From: a bacterium
GTDB taxonomy: Bacteria > Armatimonadota > Zipacnadia > Zipacnadales > UBA11051
DNA: 64,000 bases
Direction: 5' to 3'
NCBI GenBank assembly: GCA_021372615.1
Contig: JAJFUB010000132.1
Coordinates: forward strand, 1 to 64,000
The notes beneath the pieces are model-generated. The model was not told the origin of the DNA and did no database searches. It saw only the letters and a program-made list of their open reading frames with translations. Shown piece after piece: positions 35,525 to 43,233 of the stretch. The stretch's first letter is position 1. Each line of letters begins with the position of its first letter. The position numbers and the translations under genes were made by a program.

Positions 35525-35546
35525 CGGCCCGTATACCCACGGGCCG
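35525..35546 (-). terminator. Intrinsic terminator after the acyltransferase, inside the next leader
   Basis: CGGCCCGT (35525-35532) pairs with ACGGGCCG (35539-35546). On the minus strand TTTT follows at 35524-35521. It lies downstream of the acyltransferase stop and also immediately downstream of the ABC ATPase promoter. Confidence 0.8.
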
Positions 35547-35557
35547 GACCTGCTGCG

Positions 35558-35586
35558 ATTATAGGTGAGGTCGGGCCGGATGTCAA
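35558..35586 (-). promoter_or_regulatory. Perfect consensus promoter of the ABC ATPase gene
   Basis: Minus strand: TTGACA (35581-35586), exactly 17 bases, TATAAT (35558-35563). All 12 box positions match the sigma70 consensus. Transcription would start near 35551. Confidence 0.85.
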
Positions 35587-35595
35587 TTCGCTCGG

Positions 35596-36531
35596 TCACA
35601 GGGCCGCCGCGGCCCGCTCCCGTTGCCGCGCCCGCTGCTCCTCGGTCTTCCAGCGGTCGTGCAGCCACAGCCAGTTGTCCGGGGCCATGCGAATGGCCTG
35701 CTCGATGGCCGCGTTGACCCGCCGGGTGTTCTCGATCAGGTCCGCGTCCCGGTCCTGCGTCGCCACCATCTCGAGCTCCGGCAGCAGCACCCCCTCGAAA
35801 GTGCCGTCCCAGTGGCGGATGCAGAAGCCCGCGAAGACCCGCGCCCGCGTGGCGCGAGCCAGCCAGGCCGGACCGGTGACCGACCAGGCCGGCCGGCCCA
35901 TGAAGTCCACCTGGACCCCGCCCTCCAGGGCATGCTGGTCGGGAAGAATGCCCAGAAGCCCCCCCGACTTGAGCACGCGCACCATCTCCAGCGTCTCGTC
36001 CCGGTCCAGGACGCGCAGGCCATGGCTCAGCCGGGCCTCGCGGATGGTCTGGTCGGCTCCCGGGTGTTTGTGGGGGCGCGCCACGACCGACATGGGCTGA
36101 CCCAGCCCATCCGCCACCCGGATCGCGGACCACTCCCACTGCCCGAGGTGGGCCGTGATCATCAGCACCCCTGATCCCGCCGCCAGGGCCTCCCGCACCG
36201 GGTCCAGCGGCGGCACCGGCACGAGCCGACGCAGGTCTTCGGGCCGCAGGTACGGCAGCTTCAGCATCTCACCCACAGTGCGGGCCGCGTTGCGGACCGA
36301 GCGGACGTAGACTCCGCGCCGCTCCGTTGGCGACATCTCCGGGAAGGCTGCGGCGATGTTCGCATCGGCCATGCGCCCGCGGCGCCGGGCCAGCAGAATG
36401 ACCAGCGCGGCCAGTGCGTCAGACACGCCCCAGAGCGCCCGCAGCGGCAGCAGACGCCCCAGTAGACTTCCCATGCTCAAGCCGGCCGAAGCTGCTGCCC
36501 GCCCCAGCCGTCGTCCCAGGCTGACCCTCAT
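35596..36531 (-). CDS. LpxL/HtrB-like lysophospholipid (lipid A) acyltransferase
   Basis: From the ATG at 36531 (MRVSLGRRLG) the protein has 311 residues; a GTG at 36543 is also in frame. It has the family's HxxxxE motif in ITAHLGQWEWSAI, then GILPDQHALEGGVQVDFMGRPA and the C-terminal PDNWLWLHDRWK, which is typical of LpxL-type secondary acyltransferases (PF03279). These acylate lipid A precursors at the inner membrane, which points to a Gram-negative-type envelope. Some members act on other lipids, so the exact substrate is uncertain. Confidence 0.9.
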   Translation of the reverse strand: MRVSLGRRLGRAAASAGLSMGSLLGRLLPLRALWGVSDALAALVILLARRRGRMADANIAAAFPEMSPTERRGVYVRSVRNAARTVGEMLKLPYLRPEDLRRLVPVPPLDPVREALAAGSGVLMITAHLGQWEWSAIRVADGLGQPMSVVARPHKHPGADQTIREARLSHGLRVLDRDETLEMVRVLKSGGLLGILPDQHALEGGVQVDFMGRPAWSVTGPAWLARATRARVFAGFCIRHWDGTFEGVLLPELEMVATQDRDADLIENTRRVNAAIEQAIRMAPDNWLWLHDRWKTEEQRARQRERAAAAL

Positions 36532-36561
36532 GTACTCACCCACTACTCCGCGTTACCCACC
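36527..36561. repeat. Possible heptad array at the acyltransferase start
   Basis: On the minus strand units of seven can be read as GGGTAAC, GCGGAGT, AGTGGGT, GAGTACA. GCGGAGT also occurs as a unit in the array at 30984-31018. The match is weak. Confidence 0.3.
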
Positions 36562-36572
36562 CTAAAACAGAT

Positions 36573-36608
36573 TCGCCGCCGGGGAGCCAATGCCCTCCCC
36601 GGCGGCGA
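36573..36608 (-). terminator. Terminator of the iclR/Fe-S operon
   Basis: TCGCCGCCGGGGAG (36573-36586) pairs perfectly with CTCCCCGGCGGCGA (36595-36608). The minus-strand tail is ATCTGTTTTAG. Confidence 0.85.
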
Positions 36609-36629
36609 TAGGCGGACCAACGGTACTGG

Positions 36630-37652
36630 CTAACCCTCCGGCGGTGGGATGACCCATGGCTCCTTGCGCCGGAACTCGTTCTCGAACTGACTCTCGATGA
36701 TCCCCCGCTTCTCCAGGGCGATCATGCAGGCGCGGATGCAGCCCTTCGCACCGCAGACCGCGTAGTAGCCCGTCGTGGAGAGCATCGTCTTGTAGTAGTC
36801 CACCACGTGCCCGGTGGGGAACTCGGGCGTCTTGCGCCACGTGGCCCCGGCGATGGTGTAGGCCAGCTTGTAGGCCTCCTCCTCGCTGCAGTGTTGCTTG
36901 GCCACGTTGAGCCGCAGGCCGGGGCAGTCCCTGGCCAGGAACGGCGAGGCCTCCACGTTCAGCCCGTGATGGGTCAGTGTGCACTTGCCCATGTGCACAT
37001 CGCCCCACTCGATGACCTGATCCTCGATCTGGATGCGGACCACCTGGTTGTCCTTCACGTGCGGAATGCAGTGGCCCGGGCAGTCGCGCACGCAGGCCAT
37101 GCAGCGGTTGCACAGCGACGGCTTCAGCACCGGGTCGGGCTCCAGCTCCGCGTCGGTGATGATCATGCCGAGGCGCTGGCGCGGCCCGAACTTCTTGGTC
37201 AGGAAGACCTTCGACCAGCCGATCTCACCCAGGCCGGCGGCCACGCCGGCGATGCGGATCTGCGGGTAGATGTCCGGCCCCGGCTGCCCCTCGCGCAGCG
37301 GGCCCTGGCGCGGCATGGCTTCGGGCACGCCCGGGTAGATGGGGATGGCCTCAAAGCCATGGTCCTCGATGAAGCACGCCGTCTCGTAAGTGCCCTTGGG
37401 GCGGAACAGGTTGTTGAGCCGGTTGTAGGCGAAGAAGGTGTAGTTGCTCCAGTGCGTGCCCTCCTCGATGCCCCGGTAGGTGCCCCGGGGGATCCGGCGC
37501 AGAGTCACGATCACCGTCTTGGCCTTCGGGTAGATCAGCGCGGGGTTCATCTGGTCGGGCGCGCCCGCGAAGCGCGAGATGGGCGCCATGCCGACCATGT
37601 CCAGCCCGCGGCTGATCCCGTAGTCCTTGATCATCTGCGAGGTGAGCTTCAT
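36630..37652 (-). CDS. QueG-like ferredoxin-domain protein (copy B)
   Basis: From the ATG at 37652 the product has 340 residues. The N-terminal half resembles the DUF1730/QueG-type domain (LDMVGMAPISRF, AKTVIVTLRRIPRGTYRG, VAAGLGEIGWSKVFLTKKFGPRQRLGMI in blocks). It is followed by a ferredoxin motif CNRCMACVRDCPGHCI, and further cysteines occur near the end (VCGAKGCIRACM). It is a paralogue of the gene just upstream and overlaps it by four bases. True QueG has two 4Fe-4S clusters and a cobalamin site; which residues remain here is unclear. It is probably a redox enzyme of unknown substrate. Confidence 0.75.
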   Translation of the reverse strand: MKLTSQMIKDYGISRGLDMVGMAPISRFAGAPDQMNPALIYPKAKTVIVTLRRIPRGTYRGIEEGTHWSNYTFFAYNRLNNLFRPKGTYETACFIEDHGFEAIPIYPGVPEAMPRQGPLREGQPGPDIYPQIRIAGVAAGLGEIGWSKVFLTKKFGPRQRLGMIITDAELEPDPVLKPSLCNRCMACVRDCPGHCIPHVKDNQVVRIQIEDQVIEWGDVHMGKCTLTHHGLNVEASPFLARDCPGLRLNVAKQHCSEEEAYKLAYTIAGATWRKTPEFPTGHVVDYYKTMLSTTGYYAVCGAKGCIRACMIALEKRGIIESQFENEFRRKEPWVIPPPEG

Positions 37653-38581
37653 CGGGCCTTCTCCTCCTCGCGCGCGCGGAAGCCCTCCGGGTCGGCACAG
37701 CCCTTGCCCTGTGACAGCGGCGCCGGCTTGACGCTCTGCCCCATCGTGTCCAGGGCCCACGGCTCGCGCCAGCGGAACTCGCTGCTGAAGGTGTTGCTCA
37801 GCTTGCCATTGCGCTCCAGTTGGTCGAGGCAGGTGCGGGTGCACAGGGCGGCGAGGCGGTCCGGCTTGCCTGCCGGGTGGTAGCGGTTGCCGCTGGCGCC
37901 GTTGCGGCAGGCCTTGCACTTGCCGTAGTCCACCCCGCAGACGGTCATCTGCTTTCCCGCGATGTCGAGGGTCTCCTCACCGGAGGCCTCCAGTGCCCCG
38001 AGCGGACAGATCTCCACACAGGCGCCGCACTGGCCGCAGATCGACTCTGTCAGCAGCGGGTCGGCTTCCAGCGGGGCGTCGCTGAGAATGAGCTGGAAGC
38101 GCTGGCGCGGCCCGAACTGCGGGGACAGGAAGACGCCGTGGTAGCTGATCTCGCCCAGCCCGGCGGCCACGGCGGCATAGTCGAAGTCGGGATAGACGTT
38201 CGGCGCCGGAGAGCCCTCGCGGACGACGATGCCCTGCGGATGCGCCTCGGGCGGGAAGGGGAACAGCGGCGTGGCTTCCCAGCCGTTGTCCTCGATGAAG
38301 CTGACGACCTCGAAGGTCATCATGGCGACGAACTCGCCATCCAACCAACTGTACCCGAACATCTCGTAGGCGCCGAGGTTGGTGCCTTCCTCGGTGGCCC
38401 GCAAGGTGCCGCGGGTGATGCGCCGCCCGACCACAATGATGCTCTTGGCGTCCGGGAAGATGGACAGGGGGTTCCGCTCCGCCGGGACGTTGGCGAAGCG
38501 CTCGGGCGGGGCGATGCCGACCAGATCGGCCCCGGCCTTGCGGGCATACTCCTTGACTTGCTGCGCCGTCAGCATATCCAC
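37649..38581 (-). CDS. QueG-like ferredoxin-domain protein (copy A)
   Basis: The 310-residue protein shares the layout of its downstream neighbour: ADLVGIAPPERF, AKSIIVVGRRITRGTLRA, VAAGLGEISYHGVFLSPQFGPRQRF in blocks, then CGQCGACVEICPLGAL (a 4Fe-4S motif) and extra cysteines (CGVDYGKCKACRNGA, LCTRTCL). The pair arose by tandem duplication. Two such proteins under an IclR regulator suggest an inducible catabolic or detoxifying reduction rather than tRNA queuosine synthesis. The substrate is unknown. Confidence 0.75.
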   Translation of the reverse strand: MDMLTAQQVKEYARKAGADLVGIAPPERFANVPAERNPLSIFPDAKSIIVVGRRITRGTLRATEEGTNLGAYEMFGYSWLDGEFVAMMTFEVVSFIEDNGWEATPLFPFPPEAHPQGIVVREGSPAPNVYPDFDYAAVAAGLGEISYHGVFLSPQFGPRQRFQLILSDAPLEADPLLTESICGQCGACVEICPLGALEASGEETLDIAGKQMTVCGVDYGKCKACRNGASGNRYHPAGKPDRLAALCTRTCLDQLERNGKLSNTFSSEFRWREPWALDTMGQSVKPAPLSQGKGCADPEGFRAREEEKAR

Positions 38582-38592
38582 GACTCCTCCGA

Positions 38593-38618
38593 CCAGTATT
38601 GAGGCGGCCTCGCCGCCT
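38593..38618. repeat. Half-unit of the CCAGTAG family
   Basis: CCAGTATTG followed by AGGCGGC-CTC-GCCGCCT. It resembles the left arm of the elements at 4811, 29998 and 61665 but lacks the inverted partner. It lies between iclR and the Fe-S genes. Confidence 0.45.
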
Positions 38619-38670
38619 GTGTGTGGCGTGTCTGATGCGATGGCTGCGCCGGCAGAGGGCCAGTTCCGCT

Positions 38671-39417
38671 CTATCGGCCGACCGTGATCTGCCTGGAGAT
38701 CTCCTCGGCGGTCGCCTGCACCGCCGCCAACGCCGCTGCCCGCTGCTCGCCGGCAAAGCGCACCGCCGGGGCGAACAGCCCCAGCGCCGCGACGACCTCG
38801 CCGTCCTGCCGCACCGGGAAGGAGGCCCGCGCCAGACCGTCCGCCCGCACGTCTTCATACTGCCCGGCTTGCCGGACCGCGGCCAGGGCCTGCTCCAGGG
38901 CCGCCATGTCCCCCACCTCGGGCCACGCTGTGCCAGGCAGGCCGTTGCGGGCCACGAACCCCGCCAGTGCCTCTGTCGGCAGATAGGCCAGCAGCACCCG
39001 CCCGTTGGCGGCCGCGTAGATGCTCTCCACGAGCTGCAGATCGCGCCGCAGTTGCAGCAGGCTGTCGCCTTCGGCCCGGGCCAGCTCGAAGAGCCGATCC
39101 TGGTGCAGGGCCGACAGCACGAGGTTCTCATGTACCTGGGCCGCCAGCGCCATCAGCAGCGGCTCGGCGACCTGCACGAGGTCGCTCCCGTACCCCCGCA
39201 CCCGCCCCAGCCGCAGGGCCATCGGGCCCAGCATGTAGCCCTTCCGCGCGCCGACCTGATCCACATAGCTGCGGCTGACGAGCGTCTTGAGCAGATTCGC
39301 GCACGTGCTGGCGTTCAGGCCCGTGTGGCGCGCGATGTCACTCAGCGGCACCGGCTCGCCGCCGCGTCGGGCGAGGTACTCGAGGATGTCGAAAGCTCGG
39401 TGGAGGGACTGTATCAT
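38671..39417 (-). CDS. IclR family transcriptional regulator
   Basis: The 248-residue protein has the IclR winged-helix domain (SLHRAFDILEYLARRGGEPVP, then SDIARHTGLNASTCANLLKTL) and the C-terminal effector-binding domain (YAAANGRVLLAYLP, ASFPVRQDGEVVAALGLFAP). IclR proteins usually control an adjacent catabolic operon in response to a small organic ligand. Here the likely targets are the two ferredoxin-like genes downstream, 89 bases away. An imperfect operator-like TGTT-N9-AACA lies upstream at 39438-39454. Confidence 0.92.
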   Translation of the reverse strand: MIQSLHRAFDILEYLARRGGEPVPLSDIARHTGLNASTCANLLKTLVSRSYVDQVGARKGYMLGPMALRLGRVRGYGSDLVQVAEPLLMALAAQVHENLVLSALHQDRLFELARAEGDSLLQLRRDLQLVESIYAAANGRVLLAYLPTEALAGFVARNGLPGTAWPEVGDMAALEQALAAVRQAGQYEDVRADGLARASFPVRQDGEVVAALGLFAPAVRFAGEQRAAALAAVQATAEEISRQITVGR

Positions 39418-39437
39418 TTCATTATTACAAAAGTCTT

Positions 39438-39454
39438 TGTTGCTATGCTGAACA
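39438..39454. promoter_or_regulatory. Possible IclR autoregulatory site
   Basis: TGTT-N9-AACA in an AT-rich patch 20 bases upstream of the iclR start. The match is short, so this is tentative. Confidence 0.3.
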
Positions 39455-39494
39455 TCTTATCGGCCCCCCTCCCTGCTGTCAAGCCCCAGAAACG

Positions 39495-39524
39495 AAGACA
39501 GCGCGCCATGGGGCGCGCTGTCTT
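39495..39524 (-). terminator. Terminator of the glycan cluster
   Basis: AAGACAGCGCGCC (39495-39507) pairs perfectly with GGCGCGCTGTCTT (39512-39524) over a 4-base loop. The minus-strand tail is CGTTTCT. It ends the run that started with the GT39 gene at 47884. Confidence 0.8.
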
Positions 39525-39541
39525 GCCGGGCAGGCCGGGGC

Positions 39542-40237
39542 TCAAGCCGAGCGGGTGCCGCAGCCGATGAGACCCTTGGTCAGCACGCGGGCCCGGGGCA
39601 CCCCGTGCACCTTGTACCAGAACCGCCAGTGCGCGTGCTGCAGGGCGCTCAGCAGCCGTCCCCCCAGGTTCGCGACTGCGCTGCCCGTCACGTAGATATC
39701 CACGGGGGCCACCTGGATCTCGGCGAAGCCGGCCTGCTCGAGCACATAGACCATCGTGTCCTCGGTGAAGCCGACCTCGTGGGTGAGATCCATGTGGAAG
39801 GTCCGCGCGGCGGTCAGCGGGTTAGCCATGTTCGGCGTCCTGAAGATAGCCTTGCCACCCGGGAGCAGCCGCTCGCGGATGAGGCTCACGAGCGGGATGA
39901 TCTCGGGCTTGGCGATGTGCTCGATGACATCGTTCATGGCAATCGCGGCGTACAGATCGGACCGCGCCAGGCACTCCGCGGCCGTCTCCTGCCGCGCGTC
40001 GAGCCCCTGCTCACGGCAGTAGGCCACGTTCTCAGCGTCCCGGTCCACGCCGAGGGCCTCGCAGCCCAGCTCCCCCCTGCAATAGACCAGGAAATCGCCC
40101 AACCCACAGCCGATGTCAAGCACACGCCCCTGGGGCAGGTCGCTCATCAGCGCCCCGTAGTTGCGCCGGTAGTAGGCCCTGGCCGCCCGCTCGTCCGGGA
40201 AGCTCCGTACACGCTTCAGGTGGGGCGAATACGACAT
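39542..40237 (-). CDS. SAM-dependent methyltransferase (class I)
   Basis: The 231-residue protein from the ATG at 40237 has motif I VLDIGCGLGDFLVYC, an acidic loop GVDRDAENVAYC and motif IV-like AIAMNDVIEHI. A C-terminal part with VGFTEDTMVYVLEQAGF is typical of small-molecule or sugar methyltransferases. It starts one base after the glycosyltransferase stop and ends the glycan cluster, so it probably methylates a cluster sugar or lipid-linked intermediate. Confidence 0.82.
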   Translation of the reverse strand: MSYSPHLKRVRSFPDERAARAYYRRNYGALMSDLPQGRVLDIGCGLGDFLVYCRGELGCEALGVDRDAENVAYCREQGLDARQETAAECLARSDLYAAIAMNDVIEHIAKPEIIPLVSLIRERLLPGGKAIFRTPNMANPLTAARTFHMDLTHEVGFTEDTMVYVLEQAGFAEIQVAPVDIYVTGSAVANLGGRLLSALQHAHWRFWYKVHGVPRARVLTKGLIGCGTRSA

Positions 40238-40238
40238 T

Positions 40239-41390
40239 TCAGCGCTTCCTCCGGGCCTTGTGTTCGGCGATGACTTCCTCAAACAGCGCCTCGTACCGGT
40301 CGGCCGCCGCATCGCAGGTGTAGAGGCTGAAGGCCCGCTCGTGGGCGGCATCCCCCATGGACCGCACGAGACCCGGATCGGCCAGCAGGCGGGCCAGATG
40401 CCCCGCCAGCGCCACATCGTCGTCGGGGTCCATGAGAATCCCGGTGTCACCGACCACCTCGGGTGAAGCCCCGACATCCGAGGTCACACAGGCCAGCCCC
40501 GCCATCATCGCCTCGCCGAGGACCACGCCGAACGACTCCATCTGACTCGGGAAGACGAAGATGCTGCTGGTGCGGTACAGGTCGGCGTACTGCGCGGACG
40601 TATTCTCCAGCCAGCCGTGGAACACCACGGGCGTGGGTGCGTCCGCTGCCATGGCCTGCAGTTGCGCCATGTCCGGCCCGTCGCCCACAATGTGGAGTTC
40701 AAGGTCGAGGGAATGGTGTCGCAGCGCCCGCAGCATGGTGCGGAAACCCTTGCGCTCCAGCAGGCGCCCGACCATGAGCACCCGGCGAGGGTCCTTGGCC
40801 GCGGGGTCGTACGGCATCGGGCGCAGCCCGTGGGGGATAACCTGCAGGCGGTCATCCGCGGCCATACGGGGCGCCGCGCGGGCTACGAGGTTGGCCAACT
40901 GTCGGCTGGGGGTCACGATCCGGTCGGGCTGGCGCGCCAGCCAGCCCCATGCCCGCCGCATCAGCTTGTGCTCAAGCTGGAAGCGGTGCGGGTTGTAGCC
41001 GGGGATGTCCGAGCCGTGGGCCGAGATGACGAGGGGCAGGCGCCCACGCCGCGCGAGGGCCACGGCGACGGGGCCGGTCGGGAAGATGAAGTGGGCATGC
41101 ACGAGGTCATACGGCTGGGCCCGCAGCAACTCCCGGCCCTTGCGCCAGGCCGGCCACAGGTAGGTGGCCATCTCTCGCGTCGTGCAGATCTCGATCCGCG
41201 AGCGGCGGCAGGGCACGCGGTGGACCCGCACCAGCTCATCGAGCTCGAAGGCCGGGAGGTCCTGGTAGGCCATGGTCACCACGTCGAGGTCGTGGCCGCG
41301 CCGCGCCAGCTCCTGCGCGATGCTGCGGCAGATCGGGGCGCCGCCGCCGCCCAGCGGCGGGTACTCATAGTCCATGACCAGTATGCGCAT
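40239..41390 (-). CDS. GT4 family glycosyltransferase
   Basis: From the ATG at 41390 (MRILVMDYEYPPLGGGGAP) the protein has 383 residues; GTG codons at 41399 and 41396, just after the previous stop, are alternatives. The GT-B fold is clear: donor-side EX7E-like FVFPSQMESFGVVLGEAMMAG, VGRLLERKGF, VGDGPD, and acceptor-side VISAHGSDIPGY. It would add one sugar from a nucleotide sugar to a lipid-linked or glycan acceptor in the cytoplasm. Confidence 0.9.
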   Translation of the reverse strand: MRILVMDYEYPPLGGGGAPICRSIAQELARRGHDLDVVTMAYQDLPAFELDELVRVHRVPCRRSRIEICTTREMATYLWPAWRKGRELLRAQPYDLVHAHFIFPTGPVAVALARRGRLPLVISAHGSDIPGYNPHRFQLEHKLMRRAWGWLARQPDRIVTPSRQLANLVARAAPRMAADDRLQVIPHGLRPMPYDPAAKDPRRVLMVGRLLERKGFRTMLRALRHHSLDLELHIVGDGPDMAQLQAMAADAPTPVVFHGWLENTSAQYADLYRTSSIFVFPSQMESFGVVLGEAMMAGLACVTSDVGASPEVVGDTGILMDPDDDVALAGHLARLLADPGLVRSMGDAAHERAFSLYTCDAAADRYEALFEEVIAEHKARRKR

Positions 41391-41399
41391 GTCCACCAC

Positions 41400-42260
41400 T
41401 CAGAGGTTATTGGCGGCCATCTCTCGGAAGTTCGTCACGCGCAACCCGCGGCGGGCGATCATCTCCCCCACCTCGGGCGCACTCAGTGCCTGGTGCTCGG
41501 CAGCCCACGCATAGCCCCATCGGTGGCGCGTGTAGGCATCGCAGGCCTCCGTGGCGGGGTGACACATGATCTCGTGCCGGCCCGGCTGCAGCCCGCCCAG
41601 GAGGCTCAGGAGCAGTTCGCGGCTCAGATGCCCCGCCGCCAGCATGCCCCACACTTCGTCGGTGTGGCCGATGGCTCCTGTGTCGCGCCCGCGGACCCGC
41701 CCGATCACATAGGCCATCAGCCGGCGCCGCACCGGCCCGACCCGCACCGACCCTGTCTCCAGGGCCCCTCGCCCCGGCAGCCGGATGAACGGGATGCCGT
41801 GCGCGCGGCACAGCTCCAGGCACATCTCAAACAGCGGCGGCCACAGGTGCAGATGCTGATGGCTGTCCAGGTGTGTGGGGCGCAGGCCCGCTGCCACCAT
41901 CCGCTCCAGTTGCGCCTCAGCCTCGCGCCGCACCTGCTCCAGGGGCAGCCGCCCGGTCAGCAGCCGCGCCATGAACTGCTTGTGGCCCAGCACCAGGCGC
42001 CCCTCGCGGTCCAGGAGCGCCGGAATCTGCCCCGGCTCGGCCGCCGGGCGCTCGTGGATCCACGCCAGGTGCAGCCCCACACCCAACTCGGGCAGGCGGT
42101 GGGCCAGCGCGATGGCCTCCGCGGCCGCGGGGCCTGTCACCAGCAGACTGGCTGACCGCACGACACCCGCCCGACACAGCGCAGCCACGGAGGCGTTCAC
42201 TGCCGGCGCCAGGCCGAGATCGTCGGCATTGAGGACGACACTGACGTCGTGCTGGCTCAT
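41400..42260 (-). CDS. ChbG/HpnK (YdjC) family carbohydrate deacetylase
   Basis: The 286-residue protein begins VSVVLNADDLGLAPAVN, whose Asp-Asp pair binds the metal. It carries the HxxxH-like HLDSHQHLHLWP and the C-terminal EIMCHPA. The YdjC family removes N-acetyl groups from sugars such as chitobiose (ChbG) or acts in hopanoid biosynthesis (HpnK). Its ATG overlaps the upstream GT2 stop by four bases, so it acts with that transferase, possibly deacetylating an N-acetyl sugar on a lipid carrier. Confidence 0.9.
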   Translation of the reverse strand: MSQHDVSVVLNADDLGLAPAVNASVAALCRAGVVRSASLLVTGPAAAEAIALAHRLPELGVGLHLAWIHERPAAEPGQIPALLDREGRLVLGHKQFMARLLTGRLPLEQVRREAEAQLERMVAAGLRPTHLDSHQHLHLWPPLFEMCLELCRAHGIPFIRLPGRGALETGSVRVGPVRRRLMAYVIGRVRGRDTGAIGHTDEVWGMLAAGHLSRELLLSLLGGLQPGRHEIMCHPATEACDAYTRHRWGYAWAAEHQALSAPEVGEMIARRGLRVTNFREMAANNL

Positions 42261-43222
42261 GCCGGTGGGTCTTCGGGGCCCGGCTCGCGGCGCGCGAAGC
42301 CGACGTTCTCGCGGACGATGAATAGCGGCCGGCCCTTCGTCTCCTCGTAGATCTGCGAGATGTACTCGGCGATGATCCCCAGCACGAAGAGCTGGATGCT
42401 GGCCGCCAGCATGATCAGCCAGACAGTCGAGGTCCAGCCGGGCACAACGAGATGGGCGACAAACTTGGCGTAGACGGCCCACAGGCCGTAGATCCATGAC
42501 AGCAGGAAGACGATCAGGCCCGACCAGACCCCGAGGCGCAGGGGCTGGGTGGAGAACGAGATGATCGCCGTCAGGGCGAACTTGAGCATGCGCCCCAGTG
42601 AGTACTTGGTCTCGCCGGCAAAGCGTCGGTCCGCCTCAAACTCGACCGCGGTCTGCGAGAAGCCTACCCAGTTCATCAGGCCCCGCAGGAATACAGTGTG
42701 CTCCCGCAGCTTCTTCAGCTCTTCCAGGACAGCACGATCCACCAGACGGAAGTCCGCCGCATTCGGTGTGATGGGCACATCCGAGATGCGGTTGATGAAG
42801 GCGTAGAAGGCGGCCGTGAGGCCCCGCTTGAGCGGCCCGGCGTCCAGAGTGTTGGTGCGGATGGTGTTGACCACGTGATAGCCCTCGCGCCACTTCTCCA
42901 GCAGGCGCGGGATCAACTCTGGCGGGTGCTGCAGGTCGGCGTCCATCATCACGATCGCCTGGCCCGTTGCGGCACACAGGCCCGCCATGAGGGCGCACTG
43001 GTGGCCGAAGTTCCGCGACAGGCGCACGCCGCGGACCCGGCCGTTGTCCCGCGCCAGGCGCTCGATCAGGTCCCACGTGTCATCGGCGCTGCCGTCGTCC
43101 ACGAGCACGATCTCGGAGGTCATGTCCAGGCCGTCCAGCACGGCGCTTACCCGGCGGACGAACTCCGCGGCCGTCTCGGCTTCATTGTACATGGGCGAAA
43201 CGACCGATAGTCTCACGCTCAT
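42257..43222 (-). CDS. GT2 polyprenyl-phosphate glycosyltransferase (ArnC/DPM-like)
   Basis: From the ATG at 43222 (MSVRLSVVSPMYNEAETA) the product has 321 residues. The GT-A motifs VLVDDGSADDTW and IVMMDADLQHPPE (DxD) are present. Two C-terminal membrane helices (about residues 228-250 and 262-285) follow, then a conserved cytoplasmic tail. Such enzymes load a sugar onto undecaprenyl phosphate. It overlaps the YdjC deacetylase by four bases. Confidence 0.93.
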   Translation of the reverse strand: MSVRLSVVSPMYNEAETAAEFVRRVSAVLDGLDMTSEIVLVDDGSADDTWDLIERLARDNGRVRGVRLSRNFGHQCALMAGLCAATGQAIVMMDADLQHPPELIPRLLEKWREGYHVVNTIRTNTLDAGPLKRGLTAAFYAFINRISDVPITPNAADFRLVDRAVLEELKKLREHTVFLRGLMNWVGFSQTAVEFEADRRFAGETKYSLGRMLKFALTAIISFSTQPLRLGVWSGLIVFLLSWIYGLWAVYAKFVAHLVVPGWTSTVWLIMLAASIQLFVLGIIAEYISQIYEETKGRPLFIVRENVGFARREPGPEDPPA

Positions 43223-43233
43223 GTCAGCGGTCC

